Source: OFTM10 sp964196195 (lineage in GTDB: Bacteria; Actinomycetota; Acidimicrobiia; Acidimicrobiales; Aldehydirespiratoraceae). Taken from it: 64,000 nucleotides of DNA. Shown in pieces: positions 44,634-53,537 of this stretch (positions are counted from its first letter, which is position 1; each line of letters starts with the position of its first letter). The notes beneath the pieces were generated by a model. It worked only from the letters and a program-made list of their open reading frames with translations. It made no database searches and was not told where the DNA came from. The stretch is taken from contig CAXMSE010000041.1 of assembly GCA_964196195.1 (NCBI GenBank), positions 1 through 64,000 of the forward strand. Reading direction: 5' to 3'. The position numbers and the translations under genes were made by a program.

Positions 44634-47303
44634 TCAGCCGGCGAGTTGCTCGATGAGCCAGTCGAGGGCTGCTTCGGGGGTGCGGCTCGAGCCTGAGTCG
44701 ACCGCTGCTTGCCACCCCTCTTCTCCCAGTTCGGCCTTCAGGCGTGGACGGAGGTGTTTGCGGACGCCGAACGCGCTGAGCGTGCGTTGGGGCATGCGCA
44801 GAGTTATTGCGAAAGCCTCGGCAGCGACGTCGTGCCGGCCTAACTCTGAGGCGACGAACGCTCCACTGACCACGCAGTCGCGGTCCACCAGGGGTGGGGA
44901 GTAGCGTCGCAGCAGGGCCTGCGCCTCGCGAAGGTGCGCGATGGTCGTATCCAACGGCGACGATCTGCACCCCACAACAGCCCGCATCAGCGGCACGTAG
45001 GCGCTGAAGTAGAGCTGTGTCTCCTCAGCCAAGAGGTCGACGATCAGCTCGGACTCTTCGAGCCCGAGTGCTCGCAGCGCAACGGCGAGGTCGACGAGAA
45101 TGATCGGGTCGGGGCTGTCCATGGCTGTGACGACTCGCGACAACCCGTCCACGTTGTCGGTGCCGAAGGCGGAGAAGATCGCCTCGGCGGCGTCGGCGAA
45201 TCGGGCCTCGCCCAAGGCGATCTCGGCCCGAAGGTACGACGACATCGGTACAACACCAGAGCGGCCCTCGACTTCGTCCAGCACGATCGATGCCTGACGA
45301 GGGTTGGTGGCCGCGAAGTGGTGAACCACGAACGCCGAGGCGATGTACCAGTGGCGCAGGTCGCGATCGTCATGGCGGAACTGCTCGGCCATGGCATGTG
45401 ACCGTTCGAACTCGCCCGTGAGCTCAGCGAGACCCATGGTGCACATGGCGAGCTTGCCCTGGTCGACGGTGCTGTATTCGTTCGCGAGGCCGCTCAGCCT
45501 CCTGTGCGTGTCGCCGGTGTAGTCGAGGAGACCCGCCGACAGTAAACAGCCGAGGCACTCCGCGAACAGGTCAACGGCGGTGCTGATGTCGCCAGAGTCC
45601 GTGGCGTGGCGCAGTGCGGCGCGCTGGTTGTCAATCTCGGTGATGTCGCTGAACCAGCCCGGGTTCGAGAGGTCGATGGTCCGGCCTCGACTCCAGTCGA
45701 GCACCCAGCCGACATGTCGGCTGCGGACGCCATCGCGTTCGCCACTGGCTTCGAGTTCCTTGGCGGCGAACGCCCGAATCGTGGCCAGCAGGCCATACCG
45801 GGTGCCTCGGGTCGTGCGGGTTGCCTGCACCATCGACTGGTCGACCAGGGCGGCCAACTCCGACCGCACCGCATCGGCGTCGACCTCTTCGCCGGCGGTC
45901 ACTGCAATTGCGGCCTCGGCGGTGAAGCCTCCGTCGAACACCGAGAGCCGACGCAGGACTGCCCGAGTCCCCACGTCCAAGAGGTCGGCGCTCCATCCGA
46001 TGGTGGCATCGAGTCCGCGGTGACGTTCGATGCGGCGTCGGTCGCGACGATCGGCGCCGCCGTCGAAAAGGCTGGCAGCTAGTTCGGTGATCCCGTACCG
46101 GTCGACCCGGGCGGCGGCCAGTTCGATGGCGAGGGGCAGACCATCGAGTTGGGCACAGACGGTCTCGATGTCGACGAGGTCGTCTTCGGTAGGTACGAAC
46201 GTGGGGTCGGAAAGGCGGGCCCGGTCGAGAAACAGCCGCACGGCCTCGCTCCCAGCTCCAGGCTCTGATTCGGGCCCAGCGGGCCCATCGGTCGGGCCCA
46301 ACGAGCCGATCGCGAATAGCAGCTCACCGGGCACGGCGAGGCCTTCGCGGCTGGTGGCTACCAGGCGTAGACCGGGGCAGGCGTCGAGCAGATTCTCGAC
46401 AAGATCGGCGGAGTCGTCGAGCACGTGTTCGCAGTTGTCGAGCACCACGGCGGCTTCCCAGTCACGCAGCGGCCCCCAGTCCCCCGCGGCGGGCAGTCCG
46501 AGGCAGGTCAGCACCACGTTGGTGAGGTCGCCGCCCGTGGCGGGTGTGAGATCGACGAACCAGGCGCCGTCGCGAAGCTCTGTCGAGGTGGCGACCGCAT
46601 GTTCAACCGCCAGCCGGGTCTTGCCCGAACCCCCAGGGCCCACGATGGTGACAAGCCGATGATCCGCCACCTGGCGGCTGAGCTCGGCGAGTTCGTTGCG
46701 TCGCCCGACGAATGAGGTGCGAAACACCGGGAGTTGATCGTTGCGAACCGGTGCGGTGCGAAGCGATCCCACCGATATCTCGTCGATCACCAGCTCTTGT
46801 ACGAACTCGGGATGTTCGAGATCCTTGAGTTTGTGGACTCCCCGATCCTGCATCATCACGCCTGCGGGCAGCACCGAAGCGAGGTCAGCGGTTCGGCGAG
46901 ACAGCACCACCTGGCCGCCGTGCGCGGTTGACATCAGCCGGGCAGTCCGGTTGACGGCGGGGCCGAAGTAGTCGCCATCGCGCTCGTCGACCTCGCCGGT
47001 GTTGATGGCCATGCGCACCCGGATGGGCAGGCCGCTGGGCCATTCCTCGGACCGGACCGCCCGTTGCGCATCGACCGCTGCAGCCACGGCGTCGGCTGCA
47101 CGGGTGAAGGCCACGGCGAATCCGTCGCCGCCGGTGGCAAACACATAGCCCGAGTTGCGTTCGAGCGCGCCACGGACCAGATCGTCGTGGCGGGCAAGCA
47201 CCGAGGGCATCGCGGCGGGCGCCGTGTCCCAGGCTTTGGTCGACCCTTCGATGTCGCTGAACAGGAACGTCACCGCTCCAGTGGGCCGAGCCGCGGCGCT
47301 CAC
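44634..47303 (-). CDS. Class III adenylate cyclase-like / NB-ARC ATPase regulator
   Basis: About 889 residues. A GTG at 47303 is chosen: GTGAGG lies 9 bases upstream and the domain TGAVTFLFSDIEGSTKAWD begins 7 residues later. The cyclase domain (YVFATGGDGFAVAF, YFGPAVNRTARLMS) precedes an NB-ARC ATPase with Walker A GPGGSGKTRLAVE and AAVVLDNCEHVLDD. A helical tail completes it. It is the same architecture as the gene at 7775-10483 in array A; the two share many motif residues and are paralogues. It starts 5 bp after the crotonase stop, so they form an operon. Confidence 0.82.
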   Translation of the reverse strand: MSAAARPTGAVTFLFSDIEGSTKAWDTAPAAMPSVLARHDDLVRGALERNSGYVFATGGDGFAVAFTRAADAVAAAVDAQRAVRSEEWPSGLPIRVRMAINTGEVDERDGDYFGPAVNRTARLMSTAHGGQVVLSRRTADLASVLPAGVMMQDRGVHKLKDLEHPEFVQELVIDEISVGSLRTAPVRNDQLPVFRTSFVGRRNELAELSRQVADHRLVTIVGPGGSGKTRLAVEHAVATSTELRDGAWFVDLTPATGGDLTNVVLTCLGLPAAGDWGPLRDWEAAVVLDNCEHVLDDSADLVENLLDACPGLRLVATSREGLAVPGELLFAIGSLGPTDGPAGPESEPGAGSEAVRLFLDRARLSDPTFVPTEDDLVDIETVCAQLDGLPLAIELAAARVDRYGITELAASLFDGGADRRDRRRIERHRGLDATIGWSADLLDVGTRAVLRRLSVFDGGFTAEAAIAVTAGEEVDADAVRSELAALVDQSMVQATRTTRGTRYGLLATIRAFAAKELEASGERDGVRSRHVGWVLDWSRGRTIDLSNPGWFSDITEIDNQRAALRHATDSGDISTAVDLFAECLGCLLSAGLLDYTGDTHRRLSGLANEYSTVDQGKLAMCTMGLAELTGEFERSHAMAEQFRHDDRDLRHWYIASAFVVHHFAATNPRQASIVLDEVEGRSGVVPMSSYLRAEIALGEARFADAAEAIFSAFGTDNVDGLSRVVTAMDSPDPIILVDLAVALRALGLEESELIVDLLAEETQLYFSAYVPLMRAVVGCRSSPLDTTIAHLREAQALLRRYSPPLVDRDCVVSGAFVASELGRHDVAAEAFAITLRMPQRTLSAFGVRKHLRPRLKAELGEEGWQAAVDSGSSRTPEAALDWLIEQLAG

Positions 47304-47307
47304 CTTT

Positions 47308-48036
47308 TCAGCCCTCACCTTGCAGCAGGGCCATGAACGCCGCAGCCATGGCGTCGGTGCTTCCACGGCTCAGGATGTCGGCCATGTCGCCGCGCACCTG
47401 ATCGGCAATCTCGCCGTACAGGCCACGTTTGATAGCCGCGAGCGATCCTGTGGCCTTGGCCGCGCGCTCGTGCGCAATCGCAACCGCTCGATCCACCACA
47501 TCAGCTTCGGGCGCGACCTCGTGCACAATGGCCGCAGCCAAGGCATCTGGCCCCGAGTAGCGGCGGCCCGTGGTGAGGGCCTCGTTTACCGTCGCCGCTG
47601 GAAGCTTTGCCGTAACGATCGCCTGCTCACCGGGCGTCAAGAACATCCCGAGGTCAACCTCGGGCAGACACCAGTACCCGCGGTCGGCCCGCATCACCGT
47701 CACGTCGTGACAGAGGCTCAACATCGCTCCGGCACCGAACGCATGACCGGTCACCGCTGCCACGGTCGGAACGCCAAGCTCGATGATGCGCCCGAGCAGC
47801 CCATGCACCCGCTCGAGGTAGCCAACCACCTGGGCGCCGTTGCGCATCATCCACGCAAGATCAAGCCCGTTCGACCACACCTTTCCGGATGCGACGGTTA
47901 CGAGCGCGCGCGGCCCATCGGCCGCCTCGACGTCGTCGAGCACCCCCTCGAATAGATCCAGAACGGCAAGCGACAGCGGGTCATCCCCGCCGCCCATGTC
48001 GACCCTGTAGACCCGACCCTCTGCACCGTCGCTCAT
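47308..48036 (-). CDS. Enoyl-CoA hydratase/isomerase (crotonase) family protein
   Basis: 242 residues with the crotonase fold: ALVTVASGKVWSNGLDLAWM (oxyanion part 1), VPTVAAVTGHAFGAGAMLSLCHDVTVMRADRGYWCLPEVDLG (in parts). No Glu pair of classical hydratases is evident (AFGAGAML lacks it), so an isomerase or other crotonase role is likely. It is the first gene of the B4-B5 cassette, about 150 bp from B5. Confidence 0.82.
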   Translation of the reverse strand: MSDGAEGRVYRVDMGGGDDPLSLAVLDLFEGVLDDVEAADGPRALVTVASGKVWSNGLDLAWMMRNGAQVVGYLERVHGLLGRIIELGVPTVAAVTGHAFGAGAMLSLCHDVTVMRADRGYWCLPEVDLGMFLTPGEQAIVTAKLPAATVNEALTTGRRYSGPDALAAAIVHEVAPEADVVDRAVAIAHERAAKATGSLAAIKRGLYGEIADQVRGDMADILSRGSTDAMAAAFMALLQGEG

Positions 48037-48182
48037 GAGCGCACCCTAGGACAACCGGAGAACCCTGATCGCCAGGAAGTATGGGCGGCAGCTGAAGAGC
48101 CACATAGTGCTCATTGCTGTACCGGGTTCTCGGAGTCGAGGCCCAACGAGCCCAGAACCTCAGCTCAGCCCGACTCGATCCG

Positions 48183-48267
48183 TTACTCGATGCGCAGGCC
48201 CGAAATCGCCCGACTGATCACGAGCTGCTGGATCTGTTCGGTGCCTTCGAAGATGTCGTGGGTCTTA
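48183..48267 (-). repeat. Repeat B5 (core without tail, abutting EamA)
   Basis: The minus strand reads KTHDIFEGTEQIQQLVISRA, ISGLRIE and TAA. At its right edge, in the codon before THDIF, homology ends and the last codons of the EamA gene begin (shared bases 48265-48267). It has no tail, DnaA-box-like word or hairpin, unlike B2-B4. Confidence 0.85.
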
Positions 48268-49182
48268 GACCTCATTCGAAGAGCCGGCCCTCGCCATCGC
48301 CCGTTCGGCCTGGCGGGCGTTGGCGGTGACCAGGACGTAGACGCCGGCCACCACCAGCACACCACCCACCATTTCCACCCACCCGAGCACCTCGTCGCGG
48401 ATCAGCCATCCGAAGAAGACTCCGAAAACGGGGATGAGGTAGGCGCTCGAAGCGGCCTGGGTGGGAGTGGCTCGAGTGACGACGGTTGCCAACAAGGCGA
48501 ATGTGATCGCGTTTGCCGGGATCGACGAGTAGAGGAGGGGTACGAACAGCCCAAGGGTCCACTCGGTATCGGCGGTGCCTTCGACGAGCAGAGCGAGCGG
48601 AACGAGTAGCGCCGCCGACATGAGGAGTTGTACGCCCACCAGCATCACCGGGCTCACCCGACTGAAGTCCTTCCACTTCATGAATACCGTGCCGAATGCC
48701 CACGAGAGGGCCGACAGACCAAGCACCGCGATGCCGATGGCCTCTGTCTCCCCGCCCAGAGAGGGCGAGGCGAGGATGACGGTGCCGCCGAAGCCCACCG
48801 CCAGACCGACGACCCCCATCCGGCTCACCCTGGCCGCCAGCAGCAAGGCGCCCAGCACCACGGTGAACAGGGGCATCGTGCTCGCCATGAGAGACGCGAC
48901 GCCCGCGGGCACGCGGTCGACACCAAAGACCAGTAGAGCGCTGGACACCGTAGTGATGCTGAACGACACCACGAAAATCCGTGCCAGGTCGTCGATGCGC
49001 CGGGGCGGCCGCTCGCCGCGGATGAGGGCCAGACCTACGAGGAAGGTCCCGCCAATAACGGTCCGCATGCCGGTGAGCAGGAGAGGAGAGGTGTGGTCGA
49101 GGGCAAACTTGAGCGCCGTGAAGTTTGCCCCGATGAGGAGTGCAACGAGGCAGACCGTGGCGAGGACCAGGCGCGAGCTCAT
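48265..49182 (-). CDS. EamA/DMT-superfamily transporter
   Basis: 305 residues with about ten membrane helices in two EamA repeats (LVALLIGANFTALKFALDHTSPLLLTGMRTVIGG, then LGLSALSWAFGTVFMKWKD and SSAYLIPVFGVFFGWLIRDEVLGWVEMVGG, in parts). Drug or metabolite exporter of unknown substrate. Its stop codon lies in the first bases of repeat B5, so it could itself be cargo with B5 as its terminal site (inference). Confidence 0.85.
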   Translation of the reverse strand: MSSRLVLATVCLVALLIGANFTALKFALDHTSPLLLTGMRTVIGGTFLVGLALIRGERPPRRIDDLARIFVVSFSITTVSSALLVFGVDRVPAGVASLMASTMPLFTVVLGALLLAARVSRMGVVGLAVGFGGTVILASPSLGGETEAIGIAVLGLSALSWAFGTVFMKWKDFSRVSPVMLVGVQLLMSAALLVPLALLVEGTADTEWTLGLFVPLLYSSIPANAITFALLATVVTRATPTQAASSAYLIPVFGVFFGWLIRDEVLGWVEMVGGVLVVAGVYVLVTANARQAERAMARAGSSNEV

Positions 49183-49296
49183 CCGATCAGAGGCTCCGCC
49201 GTGGCCAAGAGGTCGAACAGGAACGCCACCATCACGCGTGGCACATTACTGAGCGCTGCCAAGCCGCGCCTCACTCAGTTTCGCGGCTCGCCCATC

Positions 49297-50352
49297 TCAG
49301 TCGACCTCGACTCCCGCGTCGGTCTCATCGGTTATGTCGCCCACCAGGGCCTCGAGCACGTCTTCGAGGGCGACCATTCCGAGCAGCTCGCCTCCTTCGA
49401 GCTGAACCAGTGCGATGTGCCTGCGCAAGCGCCGCATCGACCTCATCAGGTCACGCACCGACTGGTCGGGGGGAACAATCAACATCCGCCGCACCATCTC
49501 CAGCGGAACCGGATCGTCTCTCTCCTCGGGGCCGAACTGGAGAAGGTCCTTCGAATGGACGAAGCCGATCACATCGCCGGGTCCTACCGCCGTAAGGGGG
49601 ATACGGCTATGCCCCGAATCGGCCACGAGCTGCTCGATCTCGGCTACCGACGTGGAACGCGGCACGCTCACCAGGTCGGAGGCGGCCACCATGATGGATC
49701 CTGCCGTTCGGGCTCTGAAGTCGAGAGCACCGGCGAGCAGGTCGTGCTCCATACCTTCGAGCTTGCCCTCCTCCACGGCGTCGTCGAGCAGGATGTGGAA
49801 CTGGTTGACGGTGAGCGCCGTGTTGAGTTCGTCGACGGGTTCGAAGCCGAGCAGTCGGACGATCCCGTTGCTGATTGCGGTGAGAGCCCACACCACCGGC
49901 TGCAGGAGAGAAACATAGGCACGATGAACCGGGGCGAGCAGGCGCGCTGACCGCTCGGGGGCAGCTATCGCGACGTTCTTGGGCACCATCTCGCCCAGCA
50001 CCATGTGCAGGATCACCACGATCGACAGAGCCACCACGAACGAGATCGTGTGGAGGAGCCCGGAAGGAATGTCGACCACTGCCTCGATCGCCGACTCGAG
50101 AACGTCGGCCACCGCCGGCTCGGCCACATAGCCGAGCCCGAGAGAAGCCATCGTTATACCGAGTTGGGCGCCCGCGAGCTGGGGTTGGAGATCACGAACC
50201 GCCTCGAGCGCCACCGCTGCGCGCTTGTCGTCGCCCTCCGCCATCGGCTCGAGGCGCGTGGCCCGACTCGCCAGGAGGGCAAACTCCACTGCTACAAAAA
50301 AGGCGTTGGCCACCAGCAATGCCACGGCCACGATCAGCAAGCCGGCGGTCAT
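49297..50352 (-). CDS. CNNM/CorC-type membrane protein with CBS domains (copy 1)
   Basis: 351 residues from the ATG at 50352, which overlaps the upstream stop as ATGA. The N-terminal CNNM (DUF21) domain has four helices (LLIVAVALLVANAFFVAVEFALLASR, GITMASLGLGYVAEPAV, VILHMVLGEMVPKNVAIAAPE, in parts). The CBS pair follows (VAEIEQLVADSGHSRIPL, VALEDVLEALVGDITDE). It has no clear CorC_HlyC C-terminal domain, unlike its partner. Probably divalent cation transport or its control. Confidence 0.85.
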   Translation of the reverse strand: MTAGLLIVAVALLVANAFFVAVEFALLASRATRLEPMAEGDDKRAAVALEAVRDLQPQLAGAQLGITMASLGLGYVAEPAVADVLESAIEAVVDIPSGLLHTISFVVALSIVVILHMVLGEMVPKNVAIAAPERSARLLAPVHRAYVSLLQPVVWALTAISNGIVRLLGFEPVDELNTALTVNQFHILLDDAVEEGKLEGMEHDLLAGALDFRARTAGSIMVAASDLVSVPRSTSVAEIEQLVADSGHSRIPLTAVGPGDVIGFVHSKDLLQFGPEERDDPVPLEMVRRMLIVPPDQSVRDLMRSMRRLRRHIALVQLEGGELLGMVALEDVLEALVGDITDETDAGVEVD

Positions 50353-51668
50353 GGCGAGACCTCCGGCCCGACTGTCGTCTGGGGCGGAGCAACGATCCGA
50401 ACGGTGGCGATTCGGAGCCGATCCATGGCAACCACTTCGAGTCGCCAGCCGTCGAGCTTGCACATCTCACCCGGTACGGGAATGTGTCCGAGAAGGTCGA
50501 GAACCAGGCCGGCCAGGGTTTCGTATTCCCCATCGGGCATTTGGAACCCCGTCTCGGCTCGCACCTCGTCGGGATGCAACGACGCAGGGATCACCGTGGA
50601 CCCTTTCGCCTCTACCCGGGTAAGCAGGGCAGGGGCGGAGTCGTGCTCATCATCGATCTCGCCGACGATCTCCTCGAGGATGTCCTCGAGGGTGATGATG
50701 CCGGCGGTGCCGCCGTGCTCGTCGATCACGACCGCGAGCTGGGACCCACCCTGGCGAAGATCGATCAGGAGTTCGTCGAGGTCTCGCGCCTCGGGGACTG
50801 CCAGCACGGGAACCATGAGATCCGACACCGGGGTGGCGGCACGACGCTCCACATCGACCTCGTGAACAGACTTGACGTGTACGAATCCGACCACATGGTC
50901 GAGGTCGCCACCGACCACCGGGAAACGCGAATGACCGCTGCTGGCCGCCATATCCACCAGATCCTCGACCGTGGAGGTGCGGTCGATCGCCACCACCCGG
51001 ACGCGCGGGATCATGGCATCGTCGGCGGTCTTGTCGGATAGGCGGATCGACCGGGTAAGCAACTCGACCTCACCCTCATCGAGGGTGCCCTCCGCTCCGG
51101 ACGACCGGATCAGCTGTTCGAGCTCGCCGCGATCGGGGGACGATTCCAGCTCCTCTGCAAGCTCGACGCCCAAGCGACGGGTGAGCCCGGCCGCAACACC
51201 GTCGAGCAGTGCCACCACCGGCCGCGCCAGGACGCCATAGACCGCGGTGGGGCGCGCCAGCGCGAAAGAGGTCTCGAGGGGTCGACTGGTGGCGACGGCC
51301 TTGGGCACCAGCTCGCCCAACACCATCTGCACCACCGTTGCGATGGCCAGAGCGAGCCCGACCGTTACCCCGCCAGGCGTGTCGTCGAAGATCCGATCGA
51401 GTCCCGGTTCGAGGAGCTTGCCCACCACCGGCTCGGCGAGAAGCCCGAGCATCAGGGAGGTGATCGTGATGCCGAGCTGGGCCCCCGAGAGGTGATACGA
51501 GAGGCGACCCACCAGGCGCTGGACCTGCTTGGCCCGACGGTGCCCCTGTTGGGCGCGCTCGTCGACGCGCGTGCGATCGACGGCAACCAGCGCGAACTCG
51601 GCGGCAACAAAGCCGGCGTTTGCCGCAACCAGAGCGATTGCGGCGAGAAGCCGGAGCGCGGTATCGAT
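50349..51668 (-). CDS. CNNM/CorC-type membrane protein with CBS and CorC_HlyC domains (copy 2)
   Basis: Domains in order: CNNM/DUF21, CBS pair (VEDLVDMAASSGHSRFPVV, LEDILEEIVGEIDDEH), CorC_HlyC (VIPASLHPDEVRAETGF). A canonical start exists only at GTG 51512, but that would remove the first membrane helix. The same frame upstream clearly encodes it (LLAAIALVAANAGFVAAEFA) and reaches no ATG, GTG or TTG. GGAGG at 51674-51678 lies 5 bases before an in-frame ATC (51668), the best start I can see. About 439 residues. Confidence 0.75.
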   Translation of the reverse strand: MDTALRLLAAIALVAANAGFVAAEFALVAVDRTRVDERAQQGHRRAKQVQRLVGRLSYHLSGAQLGITITSLMLGLLAEPVVGKLLEPGLDRIFDDTPGGVTVGLALAIATVVQMVLGELVPKAVATSRPLETSFALARPTAVYGVLARPVVALLDGVAAGLTRRLGVELAEELESSPDRGELEQLIRSSGAEGTLDEGEVELLTRSIRLSDKTADDAMIPRVRVVAIDRTSTVEDLVDMAASSGHSRFPVVGGDLDHVVGFVHVKSVHEVDVERRAATPVSDLMVPVLAVPEARDLDELLIDLRQGGSQLAVVIDEHGGTAGIITLEDILEEIVGEIDDEHDSAPALLTRVEAKGSTVIPASLHPDEVRAETGFQMPDGEYETLAGLVLDLLGHIPVPGEMCKLDGWRLEVVAMDRLRIATVRIVAPPQTTVGPEVSP

Positions 51669-51719
51669 CGGTTCCTCCAGAGGAAGTGGTGTCCGCGAAT
51701 CTAGCCGTACCGTGGTCGG

Positions 51720-53537
51720 ATGCCTGCGGCCCGTCCATCACTGGATTCAGGATCCGTCGCCGGCTCCAACGCCTATCCGCGCCCCCGTGCATCCGTAGAT
51801 CCCGACCGCACCCGCTGGTGGGTCAGGCGACTGTGGCCGGTGGTGTGGGCCCAGAAGTCGACGTTCATCGCCGCTCTCATCGCCGGCCTGATCGGCACCG
51901 CGGCCACCGTGGCCGTGCCGGTAATGGTGGGCAAGGGCATCAACGCGGTCGATCAGGGCGACTCGCCGACGCCCTATGTGATCGCCCTCGCATTCCTCGC
52001 CCTCATGCGGTTCGTTTTCGGCTTCGCTTATCGATTCGGGCTCTTCCGGTCCGCGCACCGCATCGAAAATGATCTGCGCAACCTCATCTACGAGCGGCTC
52101 ACCGAGCTCTCGTTCGACTTCTGGGACCGAGCCCAGAGCGGCCAACTCATCAGCCGCGCCAACACCGACATCCGATCGATCCAGCTCCTGTTCGCGTTCG
52201 GGCCCCTCGTTGCCATGCAGCTGGTGATGCTCGGGCTGGCGATCGTGGTGATGATTCTCGTCGATCTGACCCTCACCGCGGTGGCGCTGGCGCCGCTGCC
52301 ATTCGTGTACATGCTCGGTCTCCGACTCCGAAACAGGATGTTCCCCCTGTCGTGGGTGATGACCGCCCGCCAGGCCGACGTCGCCACGATCGTCGACGAA
52401 AACATCCAAGGCATCCGCGTCGTGAAAGCCTTTGCCCAGGAGAAACGCCAGGTCCAACTGCTGGCCGGCGCAGCCCGACGCCTCCGCTGGGTCGGCACCA
52501 CCCTCGCCGACACCCGGGCCCACCACTCGCCGGCGATGGAGTCACTCCCCCGGCTCGGACTCGCTCTGGTCCTGCTCTTCGGAGGCCTCCAGGCAATCGA
52601 CGGCGACATCAACATCGGCGACCTGGTTGCGTTCAGTACCTATGTGGTGCTGCTCGCCACACCATTCAGGTTGCTCGGCTTCATTCTCCTGCAGTGGCAG
52701 CGGGCCGGGGCTTCCGCCATCCGCGTGTTCGACGTCCTCGACGAGCAACCCTCAATTGCCGAACCCGACAACCCGGTCGGGCTCCCGTCTCCGTTGGGCC
52801 ACGTCCAGTTCGACAATGTCTCCTTCGCCTACCCGGCCGGTGAAGGCCATTCGGTGCTCGACGGGTTCACCCTCGAGATCGAGGCAGGCGAAACGATCGC
52901 CATCGTGGGGGCCACCGGCGGTGGCAAGTCCACCATCGCCCGTCTCATCCCCCGGTTCTACGACGTCACCGAAGGCTGCGTGCGAGTCGACGGGATCGAT
53001 GTCCGCACTCTCGGCCTGGCCGATCTCCGGCGCGCCGTCTCCCAGGTGAGCGACGACCCCTTCCTTTTCGCCGCTTCGGTGCACGACAATGTGGCCTTCG
53101 CACGCCCCGATGCGCCCGACCACATCGTCCAGGCCGCGATCGACGACTCGGCCGCCACCGAGTTCGTGGCCGATCTGCCCGACGGCTCGTTCACCGAGGT
53201 CGGCGAGCGGGGGCTCACCCTCTCCGGTGGCCAACGTCAGAGGCTGGCAATCGCCCGAACGCTCGTGGCCGACCCCGCGGTGTTGATCCTCGACGATGCC
53301 ACCAGCGCGATCGACGTTGGCGTCGAGGAACGCATCCACGCCGCGCTCAAGCTGCGCCGGGCCGACCGCACCACGATCCTCATCGCCCATCGCCTGTCCA
53401 CGATCGCTCTTGCCGACCGGGTCGTCCTCATCGATCAGGGCCGAGTTGCGGCCACCGGCCGTCACCACGATCTGCTCGCCACCAACCCGCGCTACGCCGC
53501 GATCCTCGCCGACACGACCAGCGGAGGCGACGACTGA
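51720..53537 (+). CDS. ABC exporter half-transporter, degenerate catalytic site
   Basis: 605 residues: six-helix exporter domain (FIAALIAGLIGTAATVAVPVMVG onward) plus nucleotide-binding domain. Walker A is GATGGGKS, the signature LSGGQ, the H-loop IAHRLST. Walker B ends VLILDDATSAID: the catalytic Glu is Asp, a hallmark of the degenerate half of heterodimeric exporters such as TM287/288. The stop overlaps the start of its partner by one base (53537). Confidence 0.9.
   Translation: MPAARPSLDSGSVAGSNAYPRPRASVDPDRTRWWVRRLWPVVWAQKSTFIAALIAGLIGTAATVAVPVMVGKGINAVDQGDSPTPYVIALAFLALMRFVFGFAYRFGLFRSAHRIENDLRNLIYERLTELSFDFWDRAQSGQLISRANTDIRSIQLLFAFGPLVAMQLVMLGLAIVVMILVDLTLTAVALAPLPFVYMLGLRLRNRMFPLSWVMTARQADVATIVDENIQGIRVVKAFAQEKRQVQLLAGAARRLRWVGTTLADTRAHHSPAMESLPRLGLALVLLFGGLQAIDGDINIGDLVAFSTYVVLLATPFRLLGFILLQWQRAGASAIRVFDVLDEQPSIAEPDNPVGLPSPLGHVQFDNVSFAYPAGEGHSVLDGFTLEIEAGETIAIVGATGGGKSTIARLIPRFYDVTEGCVRVDGIDVRTLGLADLRRAVSQVSDDPFLFAASVHDNVAFARPDAPDHIVQAAIDDSAATEFVADLPDGSFTEVGERGLTLSGGQRQRLAIARTLVADPAVLILDDATSAIDVGVEERIHAALKLRRADRTTILIAHRLSTIALADRVVLIDQGRVAATGRHHDLLATNPRYAAILADTTSGGDD

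Noticed and set aside
35957..48267. Tandem duplication of a whole acyl-CoA dehydrogenase gene followed by decay
   Set aside because: Only the same short 3' segment is present each time, in frame and with different cargo between; decay would leave varied remnants.
48183..48365. 60-aa ORF ending like an acyl-CoA dehydrogenase
   Set aside because: Only the last ~28 codons are homologous; the rest is the EamA gene in another frame, so it is a repeat, not a gene.
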